A stretch of 64,000 bases of DNA from the NCBI GenBank assembly GCA_949592205.1, contig CATIUR010000001.1, positions 239,524,750 to 239,588,749 of the forward strand. Direction: 5' to 3'. The position numbers and the translations under genes were made by a program. Shown piece after piece: positions 49,651 through 60,150 of this stretch. The notes below the pieces were generated by a model. That model did not search any database. It worked only from the letters and a program-made list of their open reading frames with translations, and had not been told where the DNA came from. Numbering within the stretch: the first letter of the stretch is position 1; every line of letters begins with the position of its first letter. Origin of the DNA: Helichrysum umbraculigerum (Eukaryota; Streptophyta; Magnoliopsida; Asterales; Asteraceae).

Positions 49651-50360
49651 GATGGGAATGGATATATTTAATTAAATTTACGTATTATTTTCAAATGAGA
49701 ATTTTTAGGTAAATCATTGCATTTGATTGGTTAATTAAAAGTGTGGTGAGATTGAAAGATTTGATTGGTTAATAGCTCTTTAATTTTGAAAAAAATTCAT
49801 TAGGACAAGTTTTCTTTTATTAATATTTAGATTAGATTATTATATATATTATTATTATATTTAGATTAGATTAGAATTTTTTTTTTTTTTTGAACACTAA
49901 TAACTCACATATACCAACCACGAATATTTACATTTTTCCACGAGTATATACAATTGTCCACCCCTAGTCTTAGACTCTCAACCTCTTGGTTGGAGGGCCA
50001 CCAATATTGTAACATATAGTAACAATTATTTTCATGAATGACATGATAAAATAAATGGATTATATAGTTGACATTCTAAAACTAATGGGATACTATGAAA
50101 AGAAAGATACGTTATGATAAACGGATTCTTTAGTTGACTTTTCAAAAATAATAGGGTTGTCATTATGGAAAATGAATGACATACTAAAAATAATGGATTT
50201 TACTAGGTGACATATAAAATTCGAAAGTTAATTAGAAATCGACTCGTAGAACAAAAGCTTAGGTGGCAAAGAGAAGAAACTTGTCACATAGACCTGCCCA
50301 TTTATCTGCAAGTACTATCTTTAATTCAAATTTTCAGTACTGTACTATTTCATAATCTAA
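49651..50360. other. AT-rich intergenic stretch, no gene
   Basis: No gene seen; a poly-T run at about 49876-49891 and TTATATATTATTAT-type low complexity only. Confidence 0.5.
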
Positions 50361-50364
50361 CCTC

Positions 50365-50660
50365 ACCTTAAAAAAAGATGTACTGCCTTGTTGAATTGTT
50401 GTTCCATAGATAAATCTTTCAAGAACCTCTGTGCTATCATTATACCAGTTCCGGAACACCTATGGAAGACTTGCAAGCACAAATCACACTAGACTAATAA
50501 AAGAGTAAAGATCACAAGGGTAAAAGACGAATAGAAGATATTATCCAAATAATCAGGAAAAGCCATAAAGTCTTACCTTTGACATTGTTTATATGTTAGG
50601 CGCACCTGCCTAGTTTTTGAAGCTCTTTCTCTGCTGAAACAAGGCCACAGTTTTGGAAAT
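50365..50660 (-). pseudogene. Relic of pTAC5 exons 2 and 3
   Basis: On the minus strand 50469 down to about 50365 matches pTAC5 exon 3 (SSIGVPETGIM..., then LERF-like), and about 50650 down to 50606 matches the end of exon 2 up to a donor-like GCAG|GTGCG. The intervening sequence also shares CAAATCACAC...ACTAATAAAA with the real intron 2. Frames are broken and exons 1 and 4-6 are not found. The functional gene is about 10 kb to the right in the same orientation. Confidence 0.65.
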
Positions 50661-51211
50661 TGAAATTCCAACAACAAATGATGCACTACTTAGTTTGACT
50701 TGTTCGAATGAAATGTAATGGGGACAGTTTTTCACCAAGGGAACCGTATTTTCACTCATTGCCAGAAAGTATAAACCCCTTCAAAGCAGTTCAAGACTTC
50801 AAGTCATTTAAGATTTAAGATGTAGAAAATAACAAAAACGGAGCAACTTCTACTATTCAAACATCTCGAGTATTATCATAAGTGAATTTTAAAATTACCT
50901 CTCAATCACCCTGAGGTGTGCCTAACAGATTCACCTGCACCCCTAAAAACCTGCAGCCGGTACCCATCATACTTGAAAAACAGAAAAGGTAGAAAAGTTT
51001 ACATGTATTCCTACAATGAATAAGCAACCTCATTGCTACTATTATCACAGCAAAACGCCAAGATACATTATTACAGTAATTGGGCAACGGTAGCATCAAC
51101 ATCAAGATTTTTTAAACATATAATAAGATCATACAATACATACATATAATAGGGAGATTTTATCTACCATATGTTTCTTCTTTTCCAATATTTCCAAAAG
51201 CATTGAGCATC

Positions 51212-54200
51212 TTAGACAAACATTGTCAACTCAGGTCTACTGTATACATTCTCTCCTTCATCCTCCAGCATAGGATAAGAAGACACAAGAGCATCCTGAG
51301 CACCGATGTAGAGCGAGTTATAAATTCTCCAGTACACTTCCCTAACCTTCCTAGCAGGATGAAACAAACCCTGTAGACAGTAGTTAAGCACAATGGCTGC
51401 ACCCAATGCCACCCGCATCCCCTCAATGGCTTCCATCACAGCATTTATTACGTGCGGTGATGTCTCAAAAATGTTGGGCCATACATAATTTAGTAAGTGG
51501 ACTAAAGCATCCTCACACCCCAACCCAGCAACTCCCAGAGCCATATGTTTAACCGCAGAGGCTGCAGTTTGTCTATGAACCAAGTCCCTGTCCATAAGAG
51601 CATCTTCAAGCAGTGGAGTTACTGCATAAATGTAATCCTTCCCCATCTCACCAATGTACTCAAAAAGAAAAGATAAAGATTTCAGTACACCATTCTGCAC
51701 GTTTAGCTCGGGTACACGATACTCATTCATTAAAGCGGGTAAAACCGTGAAAGGCGAACAAGTTTCTGCAACAATTGCAATTGCGACAGTTGTGCAAACA
51801 CGATTCTGTCGATCTTGCACCTTAAGATTGTTTAAAAGGGTCGCCAGTACATCTTGAGGTCCAATAGCTTTTGCTATGTACCCAAATGTGTTCACAGCAG
51901 CTCTACGAATACCTTTTTTGTGGGCTTTAAGCATCTCAAGCAGCTCAAAGCAGATCCTCATCCACTCCCGTGCAGGTACAAACTCTGCCCCACGGTCAGC
52001 AATACGGCCCACCAGGTCAATACAATTCTCTTGAACCTTTTCATGACGATTCTTCAAAATTGGGGTTAAACGTGGGAGCAAGTCTTTAATTGGAGGGGTC
52101 ATTTTAGTCATACCAATAACATTGACGATGGCTTTAAGAGCACCCAATATTGATCCCAAAACTTCAGGATATTCTTCTCCTAGATACTCATACAAGACAA
52201 CCCCGAGATGCCCCATGAGTTGTTCTTCCTGACATTGTTTCATCACCACTGCAATTCTTGAAATCAGATCTGCAGCCTGTTGTCTCACTTTTGCACTTTT
52301 ATTGTTTAGACGCCACTTTATAGTACCACAAATTTGAGGAAGATATGGCTTTACTCTTTGTCCAAGAGAGTTAACAACTGCACCAAACCCATTAAGCATC
52401 ACATTTGCATCATCACTAGTTTGCTCCTGGAAAGCATACAGAATACCATCAATGAGAAGCTCTTCTAAACGAGGATCAATATCAGATGCACCTAGATTTG
52501 CTACAGTTTTCTCAATTGTTTCCATCACCATTCTTCTATAAGGCTCACTTTCATCTTTCAGGTCTTCAACTATTCTGGCCACAATGTCAGGAACGCCGAC
52601 TTTGTTTGCTATCTCGACAGTGGTCTCAACAAGCTGCTTATAATTTCTACGGTCCAAAGCCATCCTTCTGACCCAAAAGTTTCTGAAAAACTCTGGAAGG
52701 ATATCACTGCGAATGTAATCTGCCTCAACACCTTCAGTACTCACACACTGCTTCACCACTTTTAGCACAATTTTCTTCATTTCTTCATCTGGAGATTGAA
52801 ACTCACGGATCAGTATAACCATAACTTCCTTTGTATAGTAGCTAGCATATATGGCATCCATCAGAGGAATGATAAACCCGATTGCCTTCAAAAAAGCAGC
52901 CAAGACCTTTCCACGGTGAGACCGAATACCCTTCCACAAAGGCTTGAGAACCGAGTCGAAGCTCTCAATACCATATGGAGCAGCAGCCTCGGCAAGTGCC
53001 GCCAATGAGAGGGCCGTGATCGTCCGAACTTTTTGATTCTCATCGTTGAGACCATGTTCTATAATCTCCACAAGAGATCTTAAATGAGGAAGAACTGCAC
53101 AGCCTATCAGTATAGCAATCTGCTGAACAATCTTGATACCAGTGTGTCTAGCTTGCCAAGATTTCTTACTTTGACATACAGCCTTCAGAAAAGGTAACAG
53201 AGCTGGGATCCCAAGTGCTGATGCGACAACACTGAAAGCTCTTGCAGTGGTGTTCCTCACGTATTCATCAATGTTATCAATATCTGGACGCATTGCAGCA
53301 ATCATAGTTGCTAACCCAGCTGCCTTACTGAGATTCGATATGATTTCCCGACCCTCTACACGAGCATAGTAGTCTTCATCAATCAGCAGAGGTTCTATCA
53401 CAACCAGAATCTTATGCACATAAGGTCGTACGAGCTCATCTAACTTATAAAGCACTCTGTCTATGACTTTAACCAACAAGTGTCTTTCCTGATCCTCCAA
53501 AGTAGGCTGCATAAGTAAAGGAAGAATACGATTGAATAACGGCCCAGCACCTAACTCACGAGCTTTATCAGTGAGCTGCCTCAAAGCTGTTTTCCTCTGT
53601 GGAGGAGTACCATTCTTAACCTTAAGCAACAATTTCATAATTTTTCGCTCTTTTTGCTCGTCAGGAGATAACTCTTCTTCCTCTTCCTCGTTCAACAAGG
53701 CACCAAAGTATTGGTAATCTTCTGGCTTCATAAATGGTAATCCACCTGGCATCTCTTTTGGAACATCAAACTGTTGACCCCTATTTTCTTCAGGAATAGA
53801 ATACAGAGGTGTTCCTAAAGGAGTCGGTGTAGCAAGGAGCTTCCTTGCAGGAGTTCTAATTGGAATGTAAGAAGCCGGTGGTTCCAGAATCTTATACCCT
53901 TCTTGAGGAAACATTGCATCTAATTCTTCATCTGTTAATGGTCGATTCCTGTCTTCAATGTCTTTCTCCCATCTCAACAGATTATACTGCTCGGGTGTTA
54001 TGGCACCACGCAAATTTATAGCTCCTGGGGTTGGAGTGGCAAGTTCAACCCCACCAACAGGGGTCACACCAGGTGTATATGCTGCTGAAGGTGTCGCACC
54101 TCCCGGTGTGGCACTTCCCATGGTTGCTGGTGTCTCGTCCCACCTTGTCCTCTGACGTTTTGGGGTGGGGGTAGCCATGCCAGACAACTTTGGAGTAGCA

Positions 54201-55009
54201 TCCCACGCCATTCCAGCTGGAGTAGCACCTGGTGTAACTCCACCAGCTGGAGTAGCATCAGAATCAGCTAACCGACCAGGTGTTGGAGTTTCATCCCACC
54301 TGTTTTTCTTGGACAATGAAGGAGTTGCATCACCAATTCTCCCGGGTGTGGGAGTAGCATCCCATCTTCCAATTCCTGGAGTCGAGTCTGGCATATCCCA
54401 ATCAGAACCAGTCTTTGCTTTCTTTGCATCATTATCCTGAGATTGATCCCATCTGTTCCTCCTTTTTTGAGCCGGCTGTGAAGCTACCGGTTCCTTATCT
54501 TTTCCAGCGGCCTTATTCTCGTCTTCTTCCTTCTTCCTTCTAGCAATCACTTTCAAAGTCTCCTCTTTCTCTCTTTTCAAAGCTGCTTCCCTCATAACAT
54601 CAGCATATGTCCTCGTTTCAGGTTTAGGAGTCTTGTCACCGTTTGCAAAGGCATCATGTCTTTCTGGTGAGATAACCTGATTCAACCTCCTCCTCCTGTA
54701 ATCATCCTCTCGGTCAATAATCCTTTGAGACTTCTTTAACCCCAAAGACTCATCATCAGCACCATGAGGCATATCGTTCAATAGAGACCTTGGTGCAGTG
54801 TAAGAAGCTAATTTCCTAGCAACCTCATTATCCATAGCATCGACATTCTCCTCATCATCATTAGCAGGAATCTCCCTGTTATAATCCTGAAATCGATTGT
54901 TTCCATCATAAAGCTCAGTATCAAAAGTGATAGAGTTGGGCGCTAGTGCTGCTTCCATGATCTTCCTTTCCTCCTGAGTCTTAGCGATCTCCGCATCTAC
55001 CGGATCCAT
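51212..55009 (-). CDS. SF3B1: Splicing factor 3B subunit 1 (SF3B1/SAP155)
   Basis: One uninterrupted 1265-aa frame, close to the ~1270-aa plant protein, whose coding region is also intronless in Arabidopsis. SF3B1 is the U2 snRNP scaffold that clamps the branch-site duplex in the nucleus. The N-terminal ~450 residues are disordered, with U2AF-ligand-type RW motifs (NRWDQS, GRWDATP, NRWDETP, TRWDETP) and many TPG/ATP sites, phosphorylated in homologues. From about 480 to the end are HEAT repeats. The conserved NQKVRTITALSLAALAEAA segment, a mutation hot spot in the human protein, keeps its lysine. No disruption seen. It starts with MDPVDAEIAKTQEERK. Confidence 0.97.
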   Translation of the reverse strand: MDPVDAEIAKTQEERKIMEAALAPNSITFDTELYDGNNRFQDYNREIPANDDEENVDAMDNEVARKLASYTAPRSLLNDMPHGADDESLGLKKSQRIIDREDDYRRRRLNQVISPERHDAFANGDKTPKPETRTYADVMREAALKREKEETLKVIARRKKEEDENKAAGKDKEPVASQPAQKRRNRWDQSQDNDAKKAKTGSDWDMPDSTPGIGRWDATPTPGRIGDATPSLSKKNRWDETPTPGRLADSDATPAGGVTPGATPAGMAWDATPKLSGMATPTPKRQRTRWDETPATMGSATPGGATPSAAYTPGVTPVGGVELATPTPGAINLRGAITPEQYNLLRWEKDIEDRNRPLTDEELDAMFPQEGYKILEPPASYIPIRTPARKLLATPTPLGTPLYSIPEENRGQQFDVPKEMPGGLPFMKPEDYQYFGALLNEEEEEELSPDEQKERKIMKLLLKVKNGTPPQRKTALRQLTDKARELGAGPLFNRILPLLMQPTLEDQERHLLVKVIDRVLYKLDELVRPYVHKILVVIEPLLIDEDYYARVEGREIISNLSKAAGLATMIAAMRPDIDNIDEYVRNTTARAFSVVASALGIPALLPFLKAVCQSKKSWQARHTGIKIVQQIAILIGCAVLPHLRSLVEIIEHGLNDENQKVRTITALSLAALAEAAAPYGIESFDSVLKPLWKGIRSHRGKVLAAFLKAIGFIIPLMDAIYASYYTKEVMVILIREFQSPDEEMKKIVLKVVKQCVSTEGVEADYIRSDILPEFFRNFWVRRMALDRRNYKQLVETTVEIANKVGVPDIVARIVEDLKDESEPYRRMVMETIEKTVANLGASDIDPRLEELLIDGILYAFQEQTSDDANVMLNGFGAVVNSLGQRVKPYLPQICGTIKWRLNNKSAKVRQQAADLISRIAVVMKQCQEEQLMGHLGVVLYEYLGEEYPEVLGSILGALKAIVNVIGMTKMTPPIKDLLPRLTPILKNRHEKVQENCIDLVGRIADRGAEFVPAREWMRICFELLEMLKAHKKGIRRAAVNTFGYIAKAIGPQDVLATLLNNLKVQDRQNRVCTTVAIAIVAETCSPFTVLPALMNEYRVPELNVQNGVLKSLSFLFEYIGEMGKDYIYAVTPLLEDALMDRDLVHRQTAASAVKHMALGVAGLGCEDALVHLLNYVWPNIFETSPHVINAVMEAIEGMRVALGAAIVLNYCLQGLFHPARKVREVYWRIYNSLYIGAQDALVSSYPMLEDEGENVYSRPELTMFV

Positions 55010-55029
55010 ATTTTAAACTTTTTATCAAA

Positions 55030-55953
55030 CTGAAAAAATATCAAACCAAATACCACAGTCAGTGTTGCTCCCATTCAGATCAAGTAAAATTCGAACACCA
55101 CAGAATCGACAAACAATTCACATAAATATTAAACTTATAGGATAAACATAGAAGTAAAACACCAAGAAAAACATCTGCTTAGAACAGAAAATCAATCATG
55201 AAACCAACAAAAAATAAAAATGAAAGATGAAACTATCATAATAGATTACCTCAATAACAAATAAAAAACCACTAAGAGCTACAGCCTACAGGCACATGTA
55301 AACTAAAACACCAGAATCTTTGAACATAAAGAACATGTGAAATCAGCTGTTGCCTGCGGATATATCATCCAGAAATATAAATGCATAACGCTTAGCTAAA
55401 CTACGTAAGCCACCAACAACGAAGCCAAAACAAGGTATAAAGTATAAAACCCCTAACTCTTCTAAACACATACACCTTACAGAAAGTACCATCTAATACT
55501 GCTAAATAATACAAATACCAGAACTATGCCAATAACTTATGCTCAACCTAAAGCATATCGAGGATAAGATAACGAAATACCTATGTTTTGCTTAAGATCA
55601 GCCGAACAGAATTTCGAATATCAAGCAAGTAGGTAGTATAAGTTAGTTGAAAATCTTATATTAGCTAGTCAGTAGTCAGTAACTGTAATTCATTTCTATA
55701 TTCTGACAACAATAATTGAAGTCAGTCTACAATTATCTCTCTAGTAAAAACTTCATATTCAATAACTCGGAATCATGCTAGATTTAACTATTTATTCAGT
55801 TTTTTGCGTGAATTATGGAACTACAGAATCATAAACGTGTGCTCAAATTACAAGCATAATAAAGTGAATATGGAAATACAGAATCATAATCGAGTGCTAA
55901 CAATACGTATAAGTTTAAATTAATTGATCACAATTTAAAGATTATAAGCTTAC
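55030..55953 (-). other. Predicted 5'UTR intron of SF3B1
   Basis: On the minus strand, donor CCCTA|GTAAGC at 55953 and acceptor TATTTTTTCAG ending at 55030, 20 bases before the start codon. The interval is AT-rich and gene-free. The leader exon probably extends to about 56040. Confidence 0.5.
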
Positions 55954-56369
55954 TAGGGTTTGGTCGTGATTATGACGAAGCGCGCGATATTTTGGTACCA
56001 AAAAGGTAGCAAAAATGGGAATTAGGGGCTTTGATTTCCTGTTATACGATCGAGTTTTGAGTTAGTCAACGAGGCGGCTCTGTGTTGACCAGATTGATTA
56101 ATTTTATTATCGAGTTTATTAACGTCAGCCTTCCAGAAAGCTAATAAGCTATAAAGTAGTCCCTGAACTATTTAGTATAGTTTGATGTAGTCCTTTAACT
56201 ACTTAATAACGTTTGAAGTAGTCCCTGAACTATTAAGTTTTGTTTGTTTATTATCTTACTTTTTAAGTTAAAGTGAGCTTTTATAATGTTACGACCGTGA
56301 AATCGGACTCAATGATATTGAACCTTTCGATCAGCGTTGCGGATTATCAACGTTATGTAAGAATGATAT

Positions 56370-56781
56370 TGATGCGGAAATGACCCCAAGCTACCAACAA
56401 TCAATTGAAGATTATGGATTATTTGGATCAATTACATGCATTTAGTTTAATCTTTATGATAATTAGTACTATAATTGTGTTTTAATGTTTTATTTAATAG
56501 CTTTGTAACTTTTGATTGACCCTAGACTTTTAGTCTTTCAAGAGTTATTTGCTTCTTTAATTTTCAGCCATTATAAGGCTTCTAAGTTGTGATAGGAGGG
56601 ATATGATGAGTTTTGAGTTTTATGAAATTGAATTTTTCTCTCAAATTGTGTTGATCATTTGAGTTGAAATTTTGCCTAATTGCGGTATTCTTGGTGAATC
56701 AACGTTAATTAGAAGGAATTATTCTTGGGTATTCTTAGAATCAATAAGTTTAATTTGTTATCTTATTTTTGCACTACATCA
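56370..56781 (+). mobile_element. 5' LTR of a small nonautonomous LTR element
   Basis: 412 bp, TGATGCGGAAATG to CACTACATCA, nearly identical to 59281-59692. Flanked outside by GATAT (56365-56369), matched at 59693-59697. Near-identity of the LTRs suggests a fairly recent insertion. Confidence 0.92.
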
Positions 56782-56783
56782 GT

Positions 56784-56795
56784 TGGTATCAGAGC
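56784..56795 (+). other. Primer-binding site, initiator-Met tRNA type
   Basis: TGGTATCAGAGC, two bases after the 5' LTR end. Confidence 0.9.
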
Positions 56796-56818
56796 CGAAA
56801 ATCCTGTTAGAAAGCGAA

Positions 56819-57241
56819 ATGGTAATCTATGATGTTTATGAGAAGCTAGAGAAACCCGATGAACGTGAGATTTTGTTTATAAACAAAATTCTCGATGGCA
56901 AATTTGGGTTTTCTAGTTATGAAGATATGGAAGACATATTCCATCCGAGTTGCAACAACAAATATGACAATTGTGATGTCATTATGGATGGAAGAAGTTG
57001 TGTGAATGTAGCATCAATTGATATAAATATCGAATCTTTCGCATTTGATGTGGATGCTAAATCTCATGAATCCAATTTAGATGTTGCTTCATTTGAGTCT
57101 GATTTGGATCACAATTCTTTTGAATTTGATATGGTTATTGAATTTGTTAAATTATTTACAAATGGTTGTCAAGTTCAAAAGGGTGATTTGATTGTTGGAT
57201 TGTATGGCTGCTCATTGTTTTACAAAAACGATGTTCATAAT
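56819..57241 (+). pseudogene. Gag/protease-derived ORF of the small LTR element, interrupted by LTR D
   Basis: An acidic ORF from ATG 56819. It contains CDVIMDGRSCVNVAS, which resembles the IIDGGSCTNVAS segment near the protease of gypsy polyproteins, plus an Asp/Ser-rich repeat-like stretch. The frame runs into solo LTR D at 57242; beyond the LTR a short open stretch continues from about 59159 to a stop at 59218-59220. There is no RT or integrase, so the element relied on partners. Confidence 0.5.
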
Positions 57242-57939
57242 TGTAACATCCTCGATTTGGGCCTAGTAGAAATACGGTATTTTTTCGTATTTTATTTGTA
57301 TTTGAATTGAATTTAGAGATAATTTGATATTATTGGGAATTGAGAAATTAAGTCAAATGGTCAAAAGACATATTGTGATAAATAAATTATTAATTGTTTA
57401 CATTAATTTAGTTGATGGTTTAATAAAACTTATTTTCTCGCAAATTGGTTTTAGGTTTCAGACTATAGATTTAGAACGGATATAGGTTTGACACTGTAAC
57501 ATGTGGAGGTGGAGGTTAGGCCGACCTAACCTCCCACCTTTCCCTTTTCCACTTGATTTTGGTTCCTTTCTCAAAACAAAAACACACACACATAAACTTG
57601 AAACTAGAGAAATCAAAGGAAGTGAAGCAAGTCTTGTGTTTTGGATTCAAGCTAGTCATCATCATCACCATCTTATTCCCTTTGTGAATTGTAAGTTGAA
57701 TTGCCCACCTCCCATTAATGTATTGAGTTTTGTTTGAAATTAGGTTAGGTTAGATTAATGATGCATGTATGGAATTAGGACTTTGATGATGTTTGTTTGT
57801 GGTTATACTATGATATGTGATGATACTTGAGGTCAATTTCGTGTTAAAATCATGTATTACAACTGAATTTGTGATTTTGGTGTTTTGGATTCGTGCTTAA
57901 ATGCTTGCTGATCTGGGTTTTGTTGCTGAAAAAGTGTCA

Positions 57940-58195
57940 AACGCGATCCAGCCTTGTAACCCGGATCGCGTTCACTAGCGTTATTTTGTCTCAGTCCGGA
58001 TTCCTTCTTTGAAACGCGATCCCGCTCGCTAGTGTCCGGATCGCGTTAGCTAGTATTAAATCCGAGTCGTATTGATGTTGTTCTTTGGAACGCGATCCAG
58101 GCTCTTCACCCGGATTGCGTTTGACAGTGTAAATTGGTTACAAAACGGTTTGAACTTAAGAACGCGATCCAGCACCTCACCTCCAGGATCGCGTT
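57940..58195 (+). repeat. Four AACGCGATCC...GGATCGCGTT hairpins in LTR D
   Basis: 10-bp arms at 57940-57949/57963-57972, 58013-58022/58038-58047, 58089-58098/58112-58121 and 58161-58170/58186-58195. Loops are 13-15 nt and unrelated. The third has GGATTGCGTT, a change that still pairs (G-T). Confidence 0.9.
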
Positions 58196-58409
58196 TGCAA
58201 GTTGAAATCCGACAAATTGATAACTAGTGACTCGTGCATTCTTGTTAATTGCATTGTATTAAAAGTATAATAGATGTTCTTAGTTGACACTATATACATG
58301 ATTATATCGTAATGAACTTGAAGTAGGGACTAATTTGGGTTGGTTGTATTTTCAGATAAAGCGAAGACTCAGTGAGACTAGATCTCTGAGTGGAGACGTT
58401 GTCAGTAAG

Positions 58410-58464
58410 GGTGAGTGGATCTTGGACTTTCAGTCTAAATCAGTTGTAACGATCTTGTTACAAC
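58410..58464 (+). promoter_or_regulatory. Donor-like GGTGAGT plus GTTGTAAC/GTTACAAC hairpin, LTR D
   Basis: GGTGAGT at 58410-58416, then arms 58443-58450 and 58457-58464 with loop GATCTT, which differs from AACATG in A and C. Confidence 0.5.
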
Positions 58465-59269
58465 GGGTAAACTTGACTTACTGGTGTATTGTTTAAGTTA
58501 CATATTGCCATGATGATTATGGATTATGTGAATCTTTCAGAGGTCAATTGCGATTGGGTTTGGGTACTATTACTTGGATAACATCAGTGCTCTGTACATG
58601 TGTTGTTCATTGAAATGATGTTGGAAGTAGTACTAGTACCAAGCCATCGGTTAGATCACTGAATTGGCCTTCAGTGGTCGTAAGCGTTGCTTGGGGGCCA
58701 CCGCGGCAGTAGGGTGCCTCAAGGACCACCGATCCTCTTTGAAGTTAATTGTTTATGATGCTTTGCTGTAAACAATTGTGAATCTGAGTTAGGTTGATAG
58801 TTAATGATCTATTCACTTAGCTTTGTGCTAATCCCTCTCATTACTCTTGCAGGTTATCTTTTGGTATGTGGGTTAGCAAGATAATTGGGATTGAATGTTT
58901 GAAGACGCATACTCTGTTTTGGATAATCATGTTACCGTTTATTAACATGTTGAATTTAATAACTCTAAGGCTTGTGTTTGAAAGTTGTATCAGATTAAGT
59001 ATTTGGATGATACCGTGTGGATTGTACTTTTGATTTAATATGCAATCCATGGGGTATCATTTAATGTAATTTTGGTAAATGTTGGAGTACGCTTCCGAAG
59101 TATATATATATATATATATGTAAAAAAAAAATAGCCTTGTAAATTGGAGTGTGTTATAATAATAGCTATCGTCGAGCAAGAATTGAATATGGAAGTGATT
59201 GGAAGATTATAGCAAGATGAAAGGGAAAATGAGTCTATGTGAAAGGACTTGAGGACAAGTCCCAAGTTA

Positions 59270-59280
59270 GAGGGGGAGAA
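59270..59280 (+). other. Polypurine tract of the small LTR element
   Basis: GAGGGGGAGAA immediately before the 3' LTR. Confidence 0.85.
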
Positions 59281-59692
59281 TGATGCGGAAATGACCCCAA
59301 GCTACCAACAATCAATTGAAGATTATGGATTATTTGGATCAATTACATGCATTTAGTTTAATCTTTATGATAATTAGTACTATAATTGTGTTTTAATGTT
59401 TTATTTAATAGCTTTGTAACTTTTGATTGGCCCTAGACTTTTAGTCTTTCAAGAGTTATTTGCTTCTTTAATTTTCAGCCATTATAAGGCTTCTAAGTTG
59501 TGATAGGAGGGATATGATGAGTTTTGAGTTTTATGAAATTGAATTTTTCTCTCAAATTGTGTTGATCATTTGAGTTGAAATTTTGCCTAATTGTGGCATT
59601 CTTGGTGAATCAACGTTAATTAGAAGAAATTATTCTTGGGTATTCTTAGAATCAACAAGTTTAATTTGTTATCTTATTTTTGCACTACACCA
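59281..59692 (+). mobile_element. 3' LTR of the small nonautonomous LTR element
   Basis: 412 bp, ends CACTACACCA, followed by the target duplication GATAT. Without LTR D the whole element would be about 1.4 kb, the size of a TRIM-like element. Confidence 0.92.
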
Positions 59693-59697
59693 GATAT

Positions 59698-60150
59698 TGA
59701 ATTTTTCCCTTTTTATCATTTCTTAGTTTATGTTTTCTTATGTGACATTTTTGATGTTTTGAGCCAGTTAATGACACGGATTGAGCTTCTTGTTACATTA
59801 TGCATGAATTAATTTGTTTTATCCACTTTAGTTTTGGAGTGGCTAAACTTGGGTTTTTGAAATAATAATTCATTCCGAAGTTTATTTATAGATCAATAGA
59901 CAATTGAAATTCAATTGTAATGTAGAGGAGAAACCACAACAGAATGAACCATCTTTGAATGACAAATAAAAACATCATGTGAATGAACGAATAGCTATCT
60001 GACTTTAATACTTGATACGAATAGAACTACTATCATGATATGATAACTAATTTAGTCTCATATACACATGCCCTGTATCATCAGTGTGTTGCTTCTACGT
60101 ACATGTATGATACGCCAAAATTCAATCGTTAATGGTTATCTATGAGAGAA
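59698..60150. other. pTAC5 3' flank, no other gene
   Basis: AT-rich; probably holds the pTAC5 3' untranslated region near its right end. Nothing else seen. Confidence 0.5.

Larger units (their letters stand above)
57242..59158 (+). mobile_element. Solo LTR D, nested in the small LTR element
   Basis: TGTAACATCC to GTGTTATA, exact target duplication ATAAT (57237-57241, 59159-59163). Shares GGTGAGTGGATC, the GTTGTAAC hairpin and the CCACCGCGGCA...ACCACCGATCC segment with A and C. It disrupts the host element's ORF. Confidence 0.92.

Noticed and set aside
53958..54440. Gly/Val-rich plus-strand ORFs
   Set aside because: Antisense of the TPG/ATP-rich N-terminal region of SF3B1.
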